Numbered from the stretch's first letter, positions 36,601-49,246 are shown. The stretch: DNA of 64,000 nucleotides from Fragilaria crotonensis (GCA_022925895.1 JAKSYS010000321.1:1-64000), one strand, 5' to 3'. Program-made: numbers and translations. The notes: generated by a model from the letters alone, not told the origin.

Positions 36601-37140
36601 ATGCCCGTAAACAAATTGGCTATCAGTCACGCCGTCAGACTATCTCGTAGAACGCGTCTATCGATCGGACCATTTTCTGGATCTACTTGATGCGACGTTC
36701 TGCGCTTCCGTTTCAACGATGCTGGGCGGTTACGTTGTTAGCATTGCAGATTGGGTTGCACGCTGTTTCATTTTGCAACTTGTTTGACGACACGTTTGAT
36801 TTCTACGGCTCCTTTGGCAGTTGCGTGCAGTGCACTGGTCCGTATCAGATACACCGTGGCAAATCCGTACCGCTCGGGTGTCGGGTGTCGGGTGTCGGCC
36901 GGGTGTCAAGTGTGTCCTGGGCAATAAATAAAGCCAGGTGTTAGCAACCCCAATCAATGTACACGATACACTACCCCTTGTCCGGGTTATGTTGGCCGTA
37001 TCATCGTGGTGGTCCTTGTCGTTGTTCACCCATACCAGGTACCACGCAACCGTTTCTGTGTTGTGCTTTGGCGTTTGGTGCGTAAGTCCAAAGTACTGGT
37101 ACTACTAGTACTCTATACTTTGCGAGTCGTTATAGCGGAT

Positions 37141-37179
37141 CGGAGTCCGCGGCATGCATTTCGCGTCATCATGACGTCA
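37141..37179 (+). repeat. Left terminal inverted repeat of the TIR element
   Basis: 39 bp, pairing with 38041-38079 with about two mismatches. Confidence 0.85.
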
Positions 37180-38040
37180 CAGTAATGATGCTTAGTACAT
37201 CGAACCTGTGGACAAGCTTGGACACGTGGAGGCCAGACAAAAGACGGAATCTTTAGTGTTTCATTGTTTCAAGAATCCCCAACGCGCATGCCAAGCCCGT
37301 TTTAATGATACACAATTATATACATACATGAGAAAGCCACATAGTAGACTGGCATAAAATATGTATAGATGTTTAACATGTATGAACACCTTTCGAGATC
37401 CTTCATAAATGAAACTGCCATGTGATGGTGGTACTGCAGCTCCGATTTCCTCGAAGACGAACCTACTACCAAACAATACTGCAATTCTACAGGAAAAATT
37501 GTCGATTGGCGGCTCTACTGTAACTCTCCAGTAGCACTGCCTACCGTAGATTTTCATACTCCGAGTACTGTACTGGAGTACACAGTTTGTACGTCGAACT
37601 CGGTACACCAGTGGTTGTTGTTGTCATGAGGCCCTTTCAAAAAAGGCATTGAATATCAATCAAAAACAAAAAGCTTCACTCCCATTGTCACATCAACTGA
37701 CTACAGTTGCTACATGAACAGAAGACACAGATTGGAAAGTAAAGTCAAGGGTGAACTACAAAGTTATTACAAATAGATTGTGTGCAGTTGAGGGTTGAGG
37801 GTCCATGTGGTCCTACAAATTACGATTGTGGGATGTTTCGTGCACACTGGAATTCAAATTTGTACGAGTACCTTTTCTACGTACAATGTAGATATCGGAA
37901 TTTCCGCAGGCTCAAACGATCACAATTCAAAACCACCTTTGTTATATAACATATTCAAACTTGTAAATGTTGATAAGGTTCCGGAAAAAGAGCTCACTGC
38001 GACAAGAAATTAATCAAGATTCCGCATGAGCAGAATTCTA

Positions 38041-38079
38041 TGATGTCATGCTGACGCGAAATGCATGCCGCGGACTCCG
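38041..38079 (-). repeat. Right terminal inverted repeat of the TIR element
   Basis: Reverse complement of 37141-37179, ending GCGGACTCCG. Confidence 0.85.
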
Positions 38080-38540
38080 TTCTTCTTCTGCCATTGACAA
38101 CTGTATTTTGCATTTGCCAGTGGTATCCTATTACTCGTTGCAAGTCGTTTTGGCAGTTGTATCCGACACTTCGCGACGAGTCGTTAGGACCGCATTATCC
38201 GACACTTCGTGAGTCTCCGACAGTTCGTGACGAGTCGTTCTGGCATTATCCGGCACTTGTTCGTGAGTCGTTTTGGCAGTACTCTTCTTCCGCCATTGAC
38301 CGCACTTTTCGGTTATCCGATGCTTTGCGAGTTATTTTGGCAATCCGACACTTCGCGAGACGTTTCGGCAGTTTACCTTTATTCTGGTATTGACTGCAGT
38401 TTTCGCATGCGCCGTCGGTACCCTACCCGTTGCGAGTCGTTTCGGTCGACACTTTGCGAGTCGTTTCGGTTGACACTTCGCGACGATCTGTTTCGGCATT
38501 ATCCTTGTCTTCTGCTACTGCCATTGACTGCAGTTTTTAC
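38080..38540. repeat. Minisatellite-like array inside Copia B
   Basis: About four irregular units share CCATTGACTGCAGTTTT, GCGAGTCGTTTCGGCAGT and ATCCGACACTTCGCGACG segments, with lengths varying between roughly 90 and 130 bp. There is no coding sense. The array probably expanded inside the defective Copia interior. Confidence 0.7.
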
Positions 38541-38556
38541 ATATTCGCAATCCTTC

Positions 38557-39268
38557 TCACGTTTGGCGTCGAGTTTGCTGTCTCTTTCCCCCGCTGAGGT
38601 TGTAATGGATGGACCATTGACCATTGAGGTGGAAATTGGCTGTGGTCGGTGGATTGTCACGATTATTGGACTGGTGGTGGAGTCCAAGTGTTCATCATCA
38701 GTGGTGATTTTGCTTGGCAACGCCACGCGAGTCTCACTTAGTGCATCCATTCCGGCTTCACAACAGAAGTAGGCAGCAAATTGCTTGGTGTGCCATGGGG
38801 AAGTCAAGGCGTTGTCGCAACGACTGAGCGGAAGGAGTAACCAGTGGTCATTGCTCTTCCAATACAAGGCACATAACCGGACAGGTTGATGTCTTCGCCA
38901 GTGTATCCGGCTGGGCGCTGGTCAGTCATCAATGATCGCGCCATCTCATCCTCCTCACATTTGGCGTGGAGATTGCTGTCCCTTTCCCCCTCTGAGGTCG
39001 TATTGGATTGACCACTGAGGCGGAAATCGGCTGTGGTCGGTGGATTGCTACAATTTCGGACCAGTGGTGTAGTCCAAGTTTCATCATCGGATATGATTTT
39101 GCTTGGCAGCACCACAAGAGCCTCCCACTGTGCATCCATTCCGGTCTCACAACAGACGAAAGCAGCAAATGTCTGCAGCCATTTGGGGAATGTCGCAATG
39201 TGATCACGACGACTGAGCGGGATGCTCTACTGGTTGTCGTTGCCCGTTCGCAACAATGCACATTACCG
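38557..39268. repeat. Diverged tandem duplication (period about 400 bp) inside Copia B
   Basis: The first copy is at about 38557-38880 and the second at about 38957-39268. They share landmarks in the same order: TTTGGCGT, GCTGTC.CTTTCCCCC, GGCTGTGGTCGGTGGATTG, GATTTTGCTTGGCA, GTGCATCCATTCCGG and CGACTGAGCGG. Identity is perhaps 75-80 percent by eye. It lies in the gag-side interior of Copia B. Confidence 0.75.
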
Positions 39269-39419
39269 TTGGCAAGTTCGCCAGTTTTCACGGTTATTTC
39301 TAGTTTTTACTATTCTGGGTTTGCGCCCAGTGTTGAGGGTCGAGCACTTGAACATTGCCCTTGGCGATATGTGATGAGCTTTTGGATGTCAAGGGTATGC
39401 ATGCAACCTTGATCAATCT

Positions 39420-40864
39420 CCCAGCTCCACCTTGGGGTTCCAAATTTTGGGTTGGCTGTTCTTGCGTTTCCATATCCCTCGGCAGTTTGTTTTGCTGGTT
39501 GGCAATTTGCCAGTTAAGTCTTCTTTGACATGGCTGATGCGATCGAATGTCGACGTCGATAAAATCTGAGTAGGTGTCAAACTGAGTTGCCCTGGCTCTT
39601 CGTCGACGTCACTCCCCTCACATGTCTTGTTGCCACCAGCACTGGCGTAGTGAAGTAAATGTAGATCTGGCCCGTCTGCAACGTCGGATGGTTTGCTCGA
39701 TCCCTATCTGACATTGTGTTCAACTTTGGTCGACAGATCAAGTTCAAACCAGTTGTCCTTGTGAATTGTCAGTGGGACGGCATGATTTCCAATAGACATT
39801 AGGAACTCAGTCATCTTGCTCGGTCGCTTCCTGTACTTCACACTTCTTGCTCCCCCAGAGCAGATAGTGCGGGAAAGCGTGAGTAGTAACTAAGACCTGC
39901 ACTTGCAGTAGCCGTATCCCAAATCTTCCACTACGTCCGTTTCAATCTTTCTTTGATTGATTGCAATATTATGTCATCATGGTCCATGCTGTCGTGGGAT
40001 GATACATGAAAATTGTGTTGAATGCCGTTGCTGTGGGTTCAGGTCAAATCAACGCTCGTAGTATGGTTGCCCAAACATAGCGTCCCGTTCCGCCCTATCA
40101 GTCATTTGACATTTTCATTGCTCAATTGTCATTCCCACGATATGGTTCATCATGTGACCATTGTACTTGCCTCTTTTCTACGCTCTGATTTCGGTTGTGC
40201 CCATTTCTTGGGATGGTCACCTGACTTTTGTCATTCTTCTTCTCTGACATGTCAATGCCATTCTTTTCACTCGATATCTTTTCTGAGTTCAAACGAAACC
40301 TTCTCGTTGAGTTTCTTTGCTGTTAGCGATTGGACTTCACATACTGGTTGAAATGTTTGGTCCTAATCCGAGTCGTGGTGGCGTTCGTTCTGCCCAAGTG
40401 ACTCTCTTTTTCTCTGAAAATGACCTTCAGGAGAAGAGCCACACCACTATGACACGGAGTTTATTGTCCATGATCCTGTAGAACTTGCTAAGAGAGATAA
40501 TTTCTTCTTTGCTGTGCTCATTTTGGGATGTCATGCGACACTTGTTGAGTTTTATGTTCCTCCTCCATGTACTGGAGTTCCTTTGTAGTAGCTTGTACAA
40601 GTGTCGATGCCCCATAATTGGCGATTGCGAAGATCTCTTCTCCGTCTCTCTCGGCGGGTTCGTCAGTGTCAATGACAACATCTATCATGGTTGGTGTCCA
40701 GCCTGTCTCGCCTATCTCGCCTTCTTGGAGATCTTTGAGAAACTGAAGTATTCCACAGGCCTAGCAATTGAGGGGCTCGTCGTTGGATACCCCTCGCATG
40801 CCTGCCTTGTTGTAGATCCAGTAGTCCCTCAATCGCGAGTGCCGGAGCCAATGCAAATGCCACT
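39420..40864 (-). other. Copia B 5' interior, decayed
   Basis: No frame of useful length with a recognisable domain. From its place between the integrase remnant and the 5' LTR it should be old gag and protease sequence, now unreadable. Confidence 0.4.
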
Positions 40865-41128
40865 AGAGGCATCCTTCCATGTCCTTTCTTGATTTAGTAC
40901 TTGCGCAGAGGAAGCGTGTGATAAACCCCGGTATCGGCCTCAATAAACTAGTATTGAAACGAATAACGGGTGGGCTTGAAAGATAAGTTTTTAAAAAGAG
41001 GCATCCTTCCATGTCCTTTCTTGATTTAGTACTTGCGCAGAGGAAGCGTGTGATAAACCCCGGTATCGGCCTCAATAAACTAGTATTGAAACGAATAACG
41101 GGTGGGCTTGAAAGATAAGTTTTTAATT
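40865..41128. repeat. 132-bp tandem duplication across the LTR/leader junction of Copia B
   Basis: The unit 40865-40996 (AGAGGCATCCTTCC to AGTTTTTAA) repeats at 40997-41128. Each unit holds the leader next to the LTR (GCGCAGAGGAAGCG) plus the first 80 or so bases of the LTR, so a truncated extra LTR end lies inside the element. Confidence 0.9.
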
Positions 41129-41177
41129 TTTAGTTGTTGTGAGATTGATCTTGACTATCGGCTCGGTCACGAGTTGA
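41049..41177 (-). repeat. Right LTR of Copia B, first part
   Basis: Matches the first 129 bases of the left LTR and ends at the LINE A copy 2 insertion point. The remainder of the LTR is at 49263-49421. Confidence 0.92.
41162..41177. repeat. Target-site duplication of LINE A copy 2 (left)
   Basis: CTCGGTCACGAGTTGA, repeated exactly at 49247-49262; part of the Copia B LTR. Confidence 0.93.
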
Positions 41178-41325
41178 ATAAAATAAAATATAAACTAATT
41201 ATCGGGTTGTCGCCTCGTTTGAGCCGTGAGGCTCAAAATGCGTACCCCACCCCGGCAGATGACTCTGCGAGAGTTAAAGCTATAAATATAAAAATGAGTC
41301 GTCCTGGGAGTCAAGATAACTGCCA
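41178..41325 (-). other. LINE A copy 2 3' UTR with perfect hairpin and TTTTA tail
   Basis: On the plus strand TTGAGCC (41219-41225), a four-base loop and GGCTCAA (41230-41236) form a perfect seven-pair stem. The equivalent stem in copy 1 keeps pairing with different bases. The extreme 3' end is a run of TTTTA units in element sense. Confidence 0.75.
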
Positions 41326-44300
41326 TTATCCAGTCGTGGATGCAAAATAAGTGGTGATGAGGGACTGCCGACCACCGTCAGATTGGTGTTCCGCAATCGA
41401 TTGCCGGACTCGTCGCAGCCATCGTCGACGCATTGAGGAAGAGCCCTGCAGAAGCCGTTCTAGGGAGCGTTCGCAGTAGTGTCTATCTCCTGCACGAAGT
41501 AGATGCGGCTGCTGATGCAAGGAACGTATTTCGGCAGCTTCTGAGGATCGAATGTTCGCTTGCTCGCCATCTTGCGTCGAGTGTAAAACTTCATTCCGGG
41601 CCATCCAGAGACGCGTAGTATGAGCATGTATCGCTGTCATGAAAGACTTCATCCGTTTCATCCCCGCATCAATATTCGTACGATTGGGAGAGTGCATGTC
41701 AAGGCAAGAGAGTACGGACCATTGTTTACTCAGCAATCCAGATGTCGCTTCCTGCCATCCAATGCGCCCTTGCGACTCCAGTGCAGCCGCAATATGATCT
41801 CCGAGATGAGCAGGATATTGATGCACCGTCGGTGAGAATTGTTGAGATGATGTGGTCCAAAACTCTATCCCTTCCATTATCAAATATCGTGCAGGATGTA
41901 TATCGCCTGTAAGCAGATCTCTCCGTAGTTGTTGGAGGCTTGTTGCATGTACAAGATTTTCTATACACCGAAGCAAATGATCGGCCGTCTCTTCGTGTAA
42001 TTTGCAGCACGGACATAGTTTAAGAGTAGGTTCTTTGATGCGAGACTGTTCGTACCGCCGTGTCCCTAGCGGGAGTTGTCCGTGTACTCGTTTCATGTGA
42101 GTCACCTGAAGATGTGGGGGAAGTCGTTTGAAATGTTGACCAAAGAGATGAAAGTCGATGTCTTCCCATGTACAGTCTGACCATGCATGCCTCTCCTGCA
42201 TGTACCGTCGGAGATGGTACCCGTTAATATGGTAGCGAATACAAGAATCAAATTGACTGGTGAGGCGCTTCCCGTTTATGAGTATCGACACCTTCTGACC
42301 AATCTGATGATCCACTAGAGGGGATGATTTGAGACGCCCGCGGAGTCTATACCTGGTGGCCAGGAAATCCGCGTCAATGTTCAGACGAGCCTTGAATGGC
42401 AGATGCTCATATGACTGGAGAGAATCTTGGTGACCCTTCACCCATTCTGGCCGGAACGGACGACGAAGCTCACGATACAGCGTTGCAATCAAAGATATGA
42501 GATCAGCGTCATCTGGCATCTGTTTAATACATCGACCGCCTGGCAAAACGTATCTCGTTATACGTGAAATGGCAGCCCGACTATCAGTGATCCAGCAGAA
42601 AGAACATCGATGTCGAAGACCCCACATCCTGGAAATAATAGTGATCAGGAGAAGAGAAGACGCGCATCCCGCCAGTTCGCTTCTCGTTGAGGACTCGGTT
42701 GATACGAAGCCATCAACGGGACCAGAGCAACGAAAAAGGACGTGCTTCTTAGACGCGAGAACCCATCCATGCGTTCCCCTGTTTCCGTCAAGTCTCCCAT
42801 CGGATGCAATGTATAGTTTGGCCTTAGATCTGAAAGCCCGCCATACTTGCACATCAGATGCCTGTTGTTGGAGATCGGCTAACAATCGACGTTGTGTATT
42901 CGGCAGTGTACGGACATATTCAGTAAGCGAGGCAAATGAGGTTGGAGAGGATTCCGCGGAGGCATCAGTTGAGAGAGAATGGGAAAGAAGTGGGGAAATT
43001 TTCCAAAAGGGAACATAACGAAGATAAGACGAGCAAATAAATCGCTTCCACAATCTTCGTTGAATTGGCGTTGGTGTATCTTGTCGTGGCCAGCGCGGGT
43101 CATTACCCAAGATTGCGATCGAATACCGTCCAATGCCGATAAAGAGATTGCCGAGGCACTATGCGGATCGACAAGGTCCGCAAGCGTTGTGACCTGAAGA
43201 TGGAGCCGTACCAGATTGATGTCGCGTTGTTGTCCTGCAGTGTATCGTTCCAAGTGCTGTCGTTGCATGATAAACCCATCAGAAGTTGTTTGAAGTTTCG
43301 GGGAATATGTCTCGGACAAGGTAATTGTCATGTTATGGCACGACAGAAATTGGCGTACGGACAAAACCCAAGTCGGTGTCAAGTAAGGTACATGGATAGC
43401 TGGATACTCTAACAATGGCTCACCTATCCCTGACTCTAACTGAGAGTATTGAAGATTGATACGAATGAGATTTCCAGCTTCCGAATCGGTGTATACAGAG
43501 TTGCGGAGAAATTTTATTGCTTCAATGCCAGCTTCCGTGCGGAGATCGTACATCCCGAGTCCCCCCATTTCAATTGGGCCGTGTCGAATGGAAGTGGGCA
43601 GATTTCCACTAACATGCATTTTTTGCAGCATCACTTTGAGAATATTTGTTTGAACCCCTGACAGAGCCTCCTCATCCACTGAGAGCGCGGCTAGACTATA
43701 CCGCATAGCGGGAACGTAGATGGATCGATGGAAAATCCGAATGTCTTGTGCTGTAAGCCGGGATGCCGATAGACGAGAAGCGTATCCGTCCGCCTTTTGA
43801 CGTAGTATCTTAATATGATGTCCGAAATCACCCATTGGATTTAGATAAACTCCCAACATTCGTGTCGATTCGTCGACAGAGGTTCTCCGAATGACTGTTG
43901 TTGATTCCTGCGATCCGTGATGAAGGCGAATGGTTGGATCGGCAGGAGTGATCTCGCGCAATTTAGGGCGACCTTTGTCCCATTCCCAATACATAACATA
44001 CCATGAACACTTGGACAGATTTAATTTGCCACCCGATAAATAAAGAAGATGCTCCCATGTCTGTGCCACATTTTGAAGTCGTACTATAAGTTCTTCGTAT
44101 GTGTGGTCGCCCGGTGATGTAAAGCCCATTGACGTATCATCTACAAAAGCATCTACCAGGCGTTGGTGATGTCGATCACCTTGAAAAGGAGCAAAGTTCA
44201 TTCTATCCGGTACCAGTCGATCCAATGTGTGTAGCAAAATCACCACCAAAGTAAGCCATACTGATGGAGAAGCTCCGCTGCCTTGTCCAGTTCCAAATAA

Positions 44301-47036
44301 GGGTTCAAATGCAGTCCCGTGATAATTATTTTCGATATCCCATACACCGTTTTGACTGTGTATTGCATAAATTGCAATGCCTCCGCATGTACCCGAATTG
44401 CATTGTCAGGCATGCCGCACCGTCGTGCTGCTAACATACCGAGAGCCACAATTATCCGATCATAACACGCCGATGCATCGTTATCAAACCTAGCCAAGTC
44501 ATGTTTCAAGACTCGACACAAATCAGTGGTCAATTCTGTAAGCATAACGGGATCCATCGCCGTGCGATTTGGGACAGAACCGTGTTGGCCAGGATGGAGA
44601 ATGTTCAGTTCCCATGCCTTACGGACCAGCCGATGACCCCACTGCAGCTTAAGAAAGAAGTTGAAATCAGCTTCGAACAGATGAATAATCCGAAGACGAT
44701 GGATTCGTGGACGTCCAGGATCCTTTTCGATGAGAACATTTGTTGCCTGGCACCATCGAGGTATGGCGATTCCACGTGAAATGGCGATGTTCAGAAACTG
44801 GACTAGACAACGGAGCAGTTCTCGGTTTTGAATTATAGCCTTATAATGACCAAGATGACGTCCGGACGGTGATGTGGACGTTGATTCAGGCCATTTTCGA
44901 AATCCGTTTACCACGTTGTCCTCTGATATCTCAAACTCGATGGTGGGAGTGCTCCTTACGCATTCCGGAATAGCAAACGATGCCAAAAATTCTTTCAAGG
45001 CTGCGTCATCACCGCACCAATTATTGGGTATTTCCCCATGTAGTAGATCCAGGGATATCGGTGATAAGCTGGAAAAAGTCAGGGCATCGTGGATCACACC
45101 ATGACCACATGGCGACTCCGAGGCCGCTCGGAAAGAACAACGATTGTACGTCAACAGGTGCCGTTCAAGTTCCTCTCTATTAATGACAGTTTCCCAAATA
45201 AGATCGTCTGGATCAGAAGTTTGAAGCAATTGATAAATTTCTTCATCATTGTTGTTTGTTGCCCCTTTGGATCGCGGAATTGTCAACTTTGAGATACCCG
45301 ATCGCTCTGATGGTTTGAGAACGTTACGAATCGTAGTAAATGTCCCACGACAGGTTTCGCTTGAAATCGTTTTCTTCACAATCTTCGCTTTACGTTGGGA
45401 TTCAGCAATCGTTGCGGGATTTGAGTCATCTTCATAGATTTCCAACAGCTCCTGAATACTTTGCATTCTCAAGGATTCCGAAGACTTCTGCCTTTTACGA
45501 AAAGCTCTTGTAGCTCTGTTGAGATGTTCTCGGATAGTCTCCACTGAGAGGCTGTCCTCTAGGTGGGGAAGGTAAAGACGGGTCGTGAGCCTGAACTTGT
45601 TGTTGCCATCTGAGAAAAGATTCAGTATAATTCAATTGCATATTGGTTGCTTCACGTAGTCGTAGCTTCCAATAGCGACGAATAATAGCCGAATTTCGGA
45701 GCTCGGGCGACCATCGATATTTCTTTGGTGGCTTGCGAAGAATGCGTTCTGAGAGTTCCATTGCTCGACCCTGGTCGTTATCCCATTTTGTCAGAAGTTC
45801 TCTTACTTCACTGCGACTTTTACCGTGATGTGTTTGGTACAGTTGAGAAATACGCTGTATCATGTTGTGTTGATTATAGTACCGCAGCATCGAGGCATGA
45901 TATTTAATAACATGTTCGGGATTTCCAGTATGAAGTGATCTTTGGGAGGGAGGGAGGATCTTCGAGGAGTTATGATGGAACAGCTCATTTACGCAAACAT
46001 CGATATACATGCCGCGATGATCAGACTGTGGGCCCTCATAATAAGAAAGAGTTCCAGAGCGGGTAACATATTGTTGTACCGACAAACAACCAAACATAAA
46101 ATCGATCCGTCGCGATGCTGCTCCAATATATGTGGAAGGAGCCGGGGAGTGTTGATGTAGATCCACGAGGTTACAAGTGCGAAGAAATGAGTCGAAGCCC
46201 GAGTCAGTTTCCATTGTGGCATTGGCATCCATCATAAGAATTATCATATGTCCGGACGCTTGGAGCCGTTGAATTTGACTTTGAAGATCGATAAGGAACT
46301 CGCGACGAGGATTGTTGTGGCCCTTGTTCTGAGTGAGAAAATGGTTATATTCTCGGAGAAAAGCACTACCCAGTGGTGCCGTGCGAGGTGATCCTGAACA
46401 TACCCTGTATGCCGTAATGATGGTAAGACGGGTGTTGTCTCGGCCCATAAAGGAAACCCCACTCCACCGCCCGAGTCCTGTGTTATCCACGAGATCGATT
46501 TCGCCGTTAACGCATGAAACCATACTATCGGTCACTAGAGTGAGACTTCCACCCGATTGAAAGGTTTCTGTTGTAGGACATGGATCAATTGTCTTTGACG
46601 GCGACCCGAAAGTGACTTTACTTTGGAGATACTGTCGACGGAGAATACTGCAAAAATCGGACCGAAGATGTGGATGCGACCAACAAGTATTTGTTTCCGC
46701 GAGTCCTGCGATGTCGATCTCATATGCTTTCATACAAGAGAGGTAATATCGATAATCTTCACCGAGTGTCGAAGAAGACAAGCCTTTGACGTTTTGAAAA
46801 AATATCCGAGTGGTCCCTTTTTGTTTTTGAATGATGGCATCCCCGAAGAAAGTGTCTGGATTTGGATCAAGTGGAGATGCCCGAGTTCTTCGTCCCGGAC
46901 GTTGCGAAGGTAGGATGAGGATAGGTGACATTGGAAGAGATGGTGTGGAAGGATCAATTTGATGGGAACTGTAGATGTTACTGTAGGCACGAGTAGTATC
47001 ATGCAACAACGAGGTGTTCTTTCGCTTTGAACTCAT
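41326..47036 (-). pseudogene. LINE A ORF2 (copy 2): endonuclease, RT, RNase H; three frameshifts
   Basis: About 1,900 codons start at MSSKRKNTSLLH (47036), whose ATG overlaps the ORF1 stop. The endonuclease lies at about 46760-45960 (GLAETNTCW, MMDANAT, RRIDFMFG, SDHRGMY). The RT lies at about 44990-44050: SPSGRHLGHYK, ARFDNDASACYDRI, GTGQGSGASP around the second break, and AFVDDTSMGF. RNase H lies at about 42780-42300 (IASDGR, SELAG, WITDSRAAI, GHQDS, NIDADF), and a CPCC...HLLRC knuckle is near 42015. The frame changes near 45580, near 44335 and near 43105; otherwise it is open. The conserved catalytic residues of all three enzymes are present. Confidence 0.92.
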
Positions 47037-49153
47037 AGTGGGGACCCCCCGCCAAGAGAGGTTTGGGTATTGTATCGGCTCTCTAGGTCGGTGGTAACAT
47101 CCTCAAGGGATCGGTTTGTTGATGAATCGTCATGTCCTTCACTGGCAATCGTTGTGGTTGTTTGAGCTACTTCGTCGATGCTCAAGTCCTCCATATTGTC
47201 GGTATCCAATTCCTGATGTCGTCCAGTTGTCTGTGTTACTGGTCGTTGCTTCTTTTTTATCGGGTGATCGAAATTTACCCGAATCGGTTGAAAGGGAAGA
47301 TTTCGATGCCGATGATTGCATGGAAACACTACCATCTTCTTGGGAGACTTTGTCATCGTTTGTCGTTTCCTCAGCCTCGTTTGACGTCAGGGCAAGAGAT
47401 AACTCTCTTGTCTCACGAGCAGGTTGAGTAATTTCAGATGTCCTCACACAGGAAGGTGCATTTGGTGACGGTCGACGGATTTTTATTGACTCCTCGTTCG
47501 TCTTCAAAGTGTTTTCTGCCAATGGACTTAGACCATTCTCGAAGTGATCGTTCGACTGTTTTCCCATCTTCTTGATATTCGGTACGAATAGTATCCAAGT
47601 TTGCGAACATGGGAAATAAGGGTATACCTTTGAGAGATTTGATGTACTTGTCATGAGTTTCGAAGAGTTTTTCAACTTGCTCCTTTGTCATGTCGACAAA
47701 AGCAAAACGTGGAATGTAGACTGGTGATCTATCTCCGGTAAGGTTGGCAATAAGAACTTGGCTGATAGGGTGAACATGCTTTTCCCCGCATTGAATGACA
47801 AGATGATTAATTTCTTGGTCCACAGGAGTTCGACGGTGTAGGAGAATATCAAAACCAGGAGTAGAATCTGGAAGAGTGCTTCGTAGGAACTGCAAGTATC
47901 GCAAACGATGAGTGGTCATTGGAGCTTTAAGGAGTATATAGCCTGCAATCACCAATTTCCCGCTTGTGCTTTTAGAGTTCGAAAAACGACACAGTTGCAT
48001 TGTACTTGTCCAAAGTTGCCTTCGTAGTTTCAAGATTCCTCCATGCAGATGGTGTTTTGCTCGTAAAGCCAAAACGGATTGGAATGATCATCATGGATTG
48101 AGAGGGCATCAAAGTGACCGATGGACTGATGAAAGATCTAACTTCCTGCGGTGTCATATTGGAGATCGAGTTGTAACTCTCGAGTCCTTCCTTTCCCCAG
48201 TGATATAAGAAACCATCGTCATCACTGAATAAGTCATTTAGGAGTGAGTAGATTGAGGATGACAGAGAAGATGTCTGACTTGCGGTACTCATTGGGGCAA
48301 GCTTTGTCTTCCAGCGGATTGTGATGCGATAAGTGCCGTCGTTGACTGGAACATTCAAATTGGGAATAATTGCCGATACTTTGCCGTCAGATGATCCTGT
48401 AGAGATTCCATCATTGTACTTGTTGGTTGCGGTATCCTTTAGAGATGCTGCGGTTACAGGAGGCACCATGTCGTTTGTTTCAACGGGGGTGGTTTCAACA
48501 GGAGTAGTTTCGGCAGGAGCAGATTCTGGCTCTTCCTGGATTGTTGTAGGAGGAGAAGCAAGAAGCGAAGCTTTACGAAAAGATCGGGTAAAGCCGAGGC
48601 TATGCAAGTCCATAGATTTGCTTGGCTTGTTGGCAGTCTGCGAGCGTCCTTTCTGAGAAACTTTCTTCCATGGAGTCAAAGAGAATCCTTTGGTTGTTGC
48701 CATAGAGTGCCACGTGGTTGTCAAAGTATCAATGTTCAGAATCGATGGGTCCTGGACAGCTAGAAAAGGCTGAGATAACTTCGTAGCCCAAATCTGGAGT
48801 TTATCGGGAATCATCTTCTTTCGTTCAATCTGATACATGAAATTGTACCAAATAATGCTATGCAAACGAGTGGGGTCTGTTTCAAACTCATTCCACATCA
48901 TTTCGAACAATTCTCCAGATACTGCGTAGTGTCCAAGAACAGAGTATCTGTACCAAGCGGTGGGAGTGTGACTGTTGCGGAAATCAGTCTCACTGTGCAA
49001 ACGGTTGTATCGATCTTTCTGAGTCTCCGGTGGTCTCGGATCAAACTCAGGAGGTTCAATCCACTTCGAAGTGGAGAAACCGAAGACCGGATCATCATCC
49101 GGAGGGAGGGGAACAGAAGAAGGAGAAAGGAGAGCGGCGGATCCTCTCATCAT
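47033..49153 (-). pseudogene. LINE A ORF1 (copy 2), internally deleted and frameshifted
   Basis: It starts at the MMRGSAALLSPS ATG (49153), in the same context as copy 1. The N-terminal block and the GYILLKAPMTTHRLR/HPISQVLIANLTGDRS block are present, the first in one 393-codon open stretch. The coiled-coil region seen in copy 1 at about 1755-2570 is absent: after REWSKSI (about 47515) the sequence goes straight to the IKIRRPSPN segment. The frame changes near 48000, near 47500 and near 47230. The product, if made, would lack its multimerisation part. Confidence 0.85.
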
Positions 49154-49246
49154 GGTGGCTAATCACGAGAAGGTTCCGTAAAAGGAGTACTAGGGACGGT
49201 TGACGGACGGAAGGGTGTTTCGAAAACTAAATTACTAGAAATGTGT

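Larger units (their letters stand above)
37141..38079. mobile_element. Non-autonomous TIR element (MITE-like), 939 bp, nested in Copia B
   Basis: The ends are inverted repeats of 39 bp (37141-37179 and 38041-38079) starting CGGAGTCCGCGGCATGC, with about two mismatches. The interior has no transposase; a 115-residue minus-strand frame (37261-37608) has no recognised domain. No clear target duplication was seen, and the superfamily is unknown. Repeat units like those to its right (GCGAGTCGTT) also lie just left of it, so it seems to have inserted into or beside that repeat array. Confidence 0.75.
41178..49246 (-). mobile_element. LINE family A, copy 2, inserted into the Copia B LTR
   Basis: This copy is 8.07 kb in minus orientation with a 16-bp target duplication. 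It has the same 5' end (ACACATTTCTAGTA) and 3' end as copy 1 but a TTTTA-type tail. It is about 0.8 kb shorter because the middle of ORF1 is missing. ORF2 domains are complete and each is in a long open stretch, so it decayed much less than copy 1. It is younger than Copia B because it splits that element's LTR. Confidence 0.95.

Noticed and set aside
37261-37608. 115-residue minus-strand frame inside the TIR element
   Set aside because: No transposase motif and no relative recognised; composition looks like chance.
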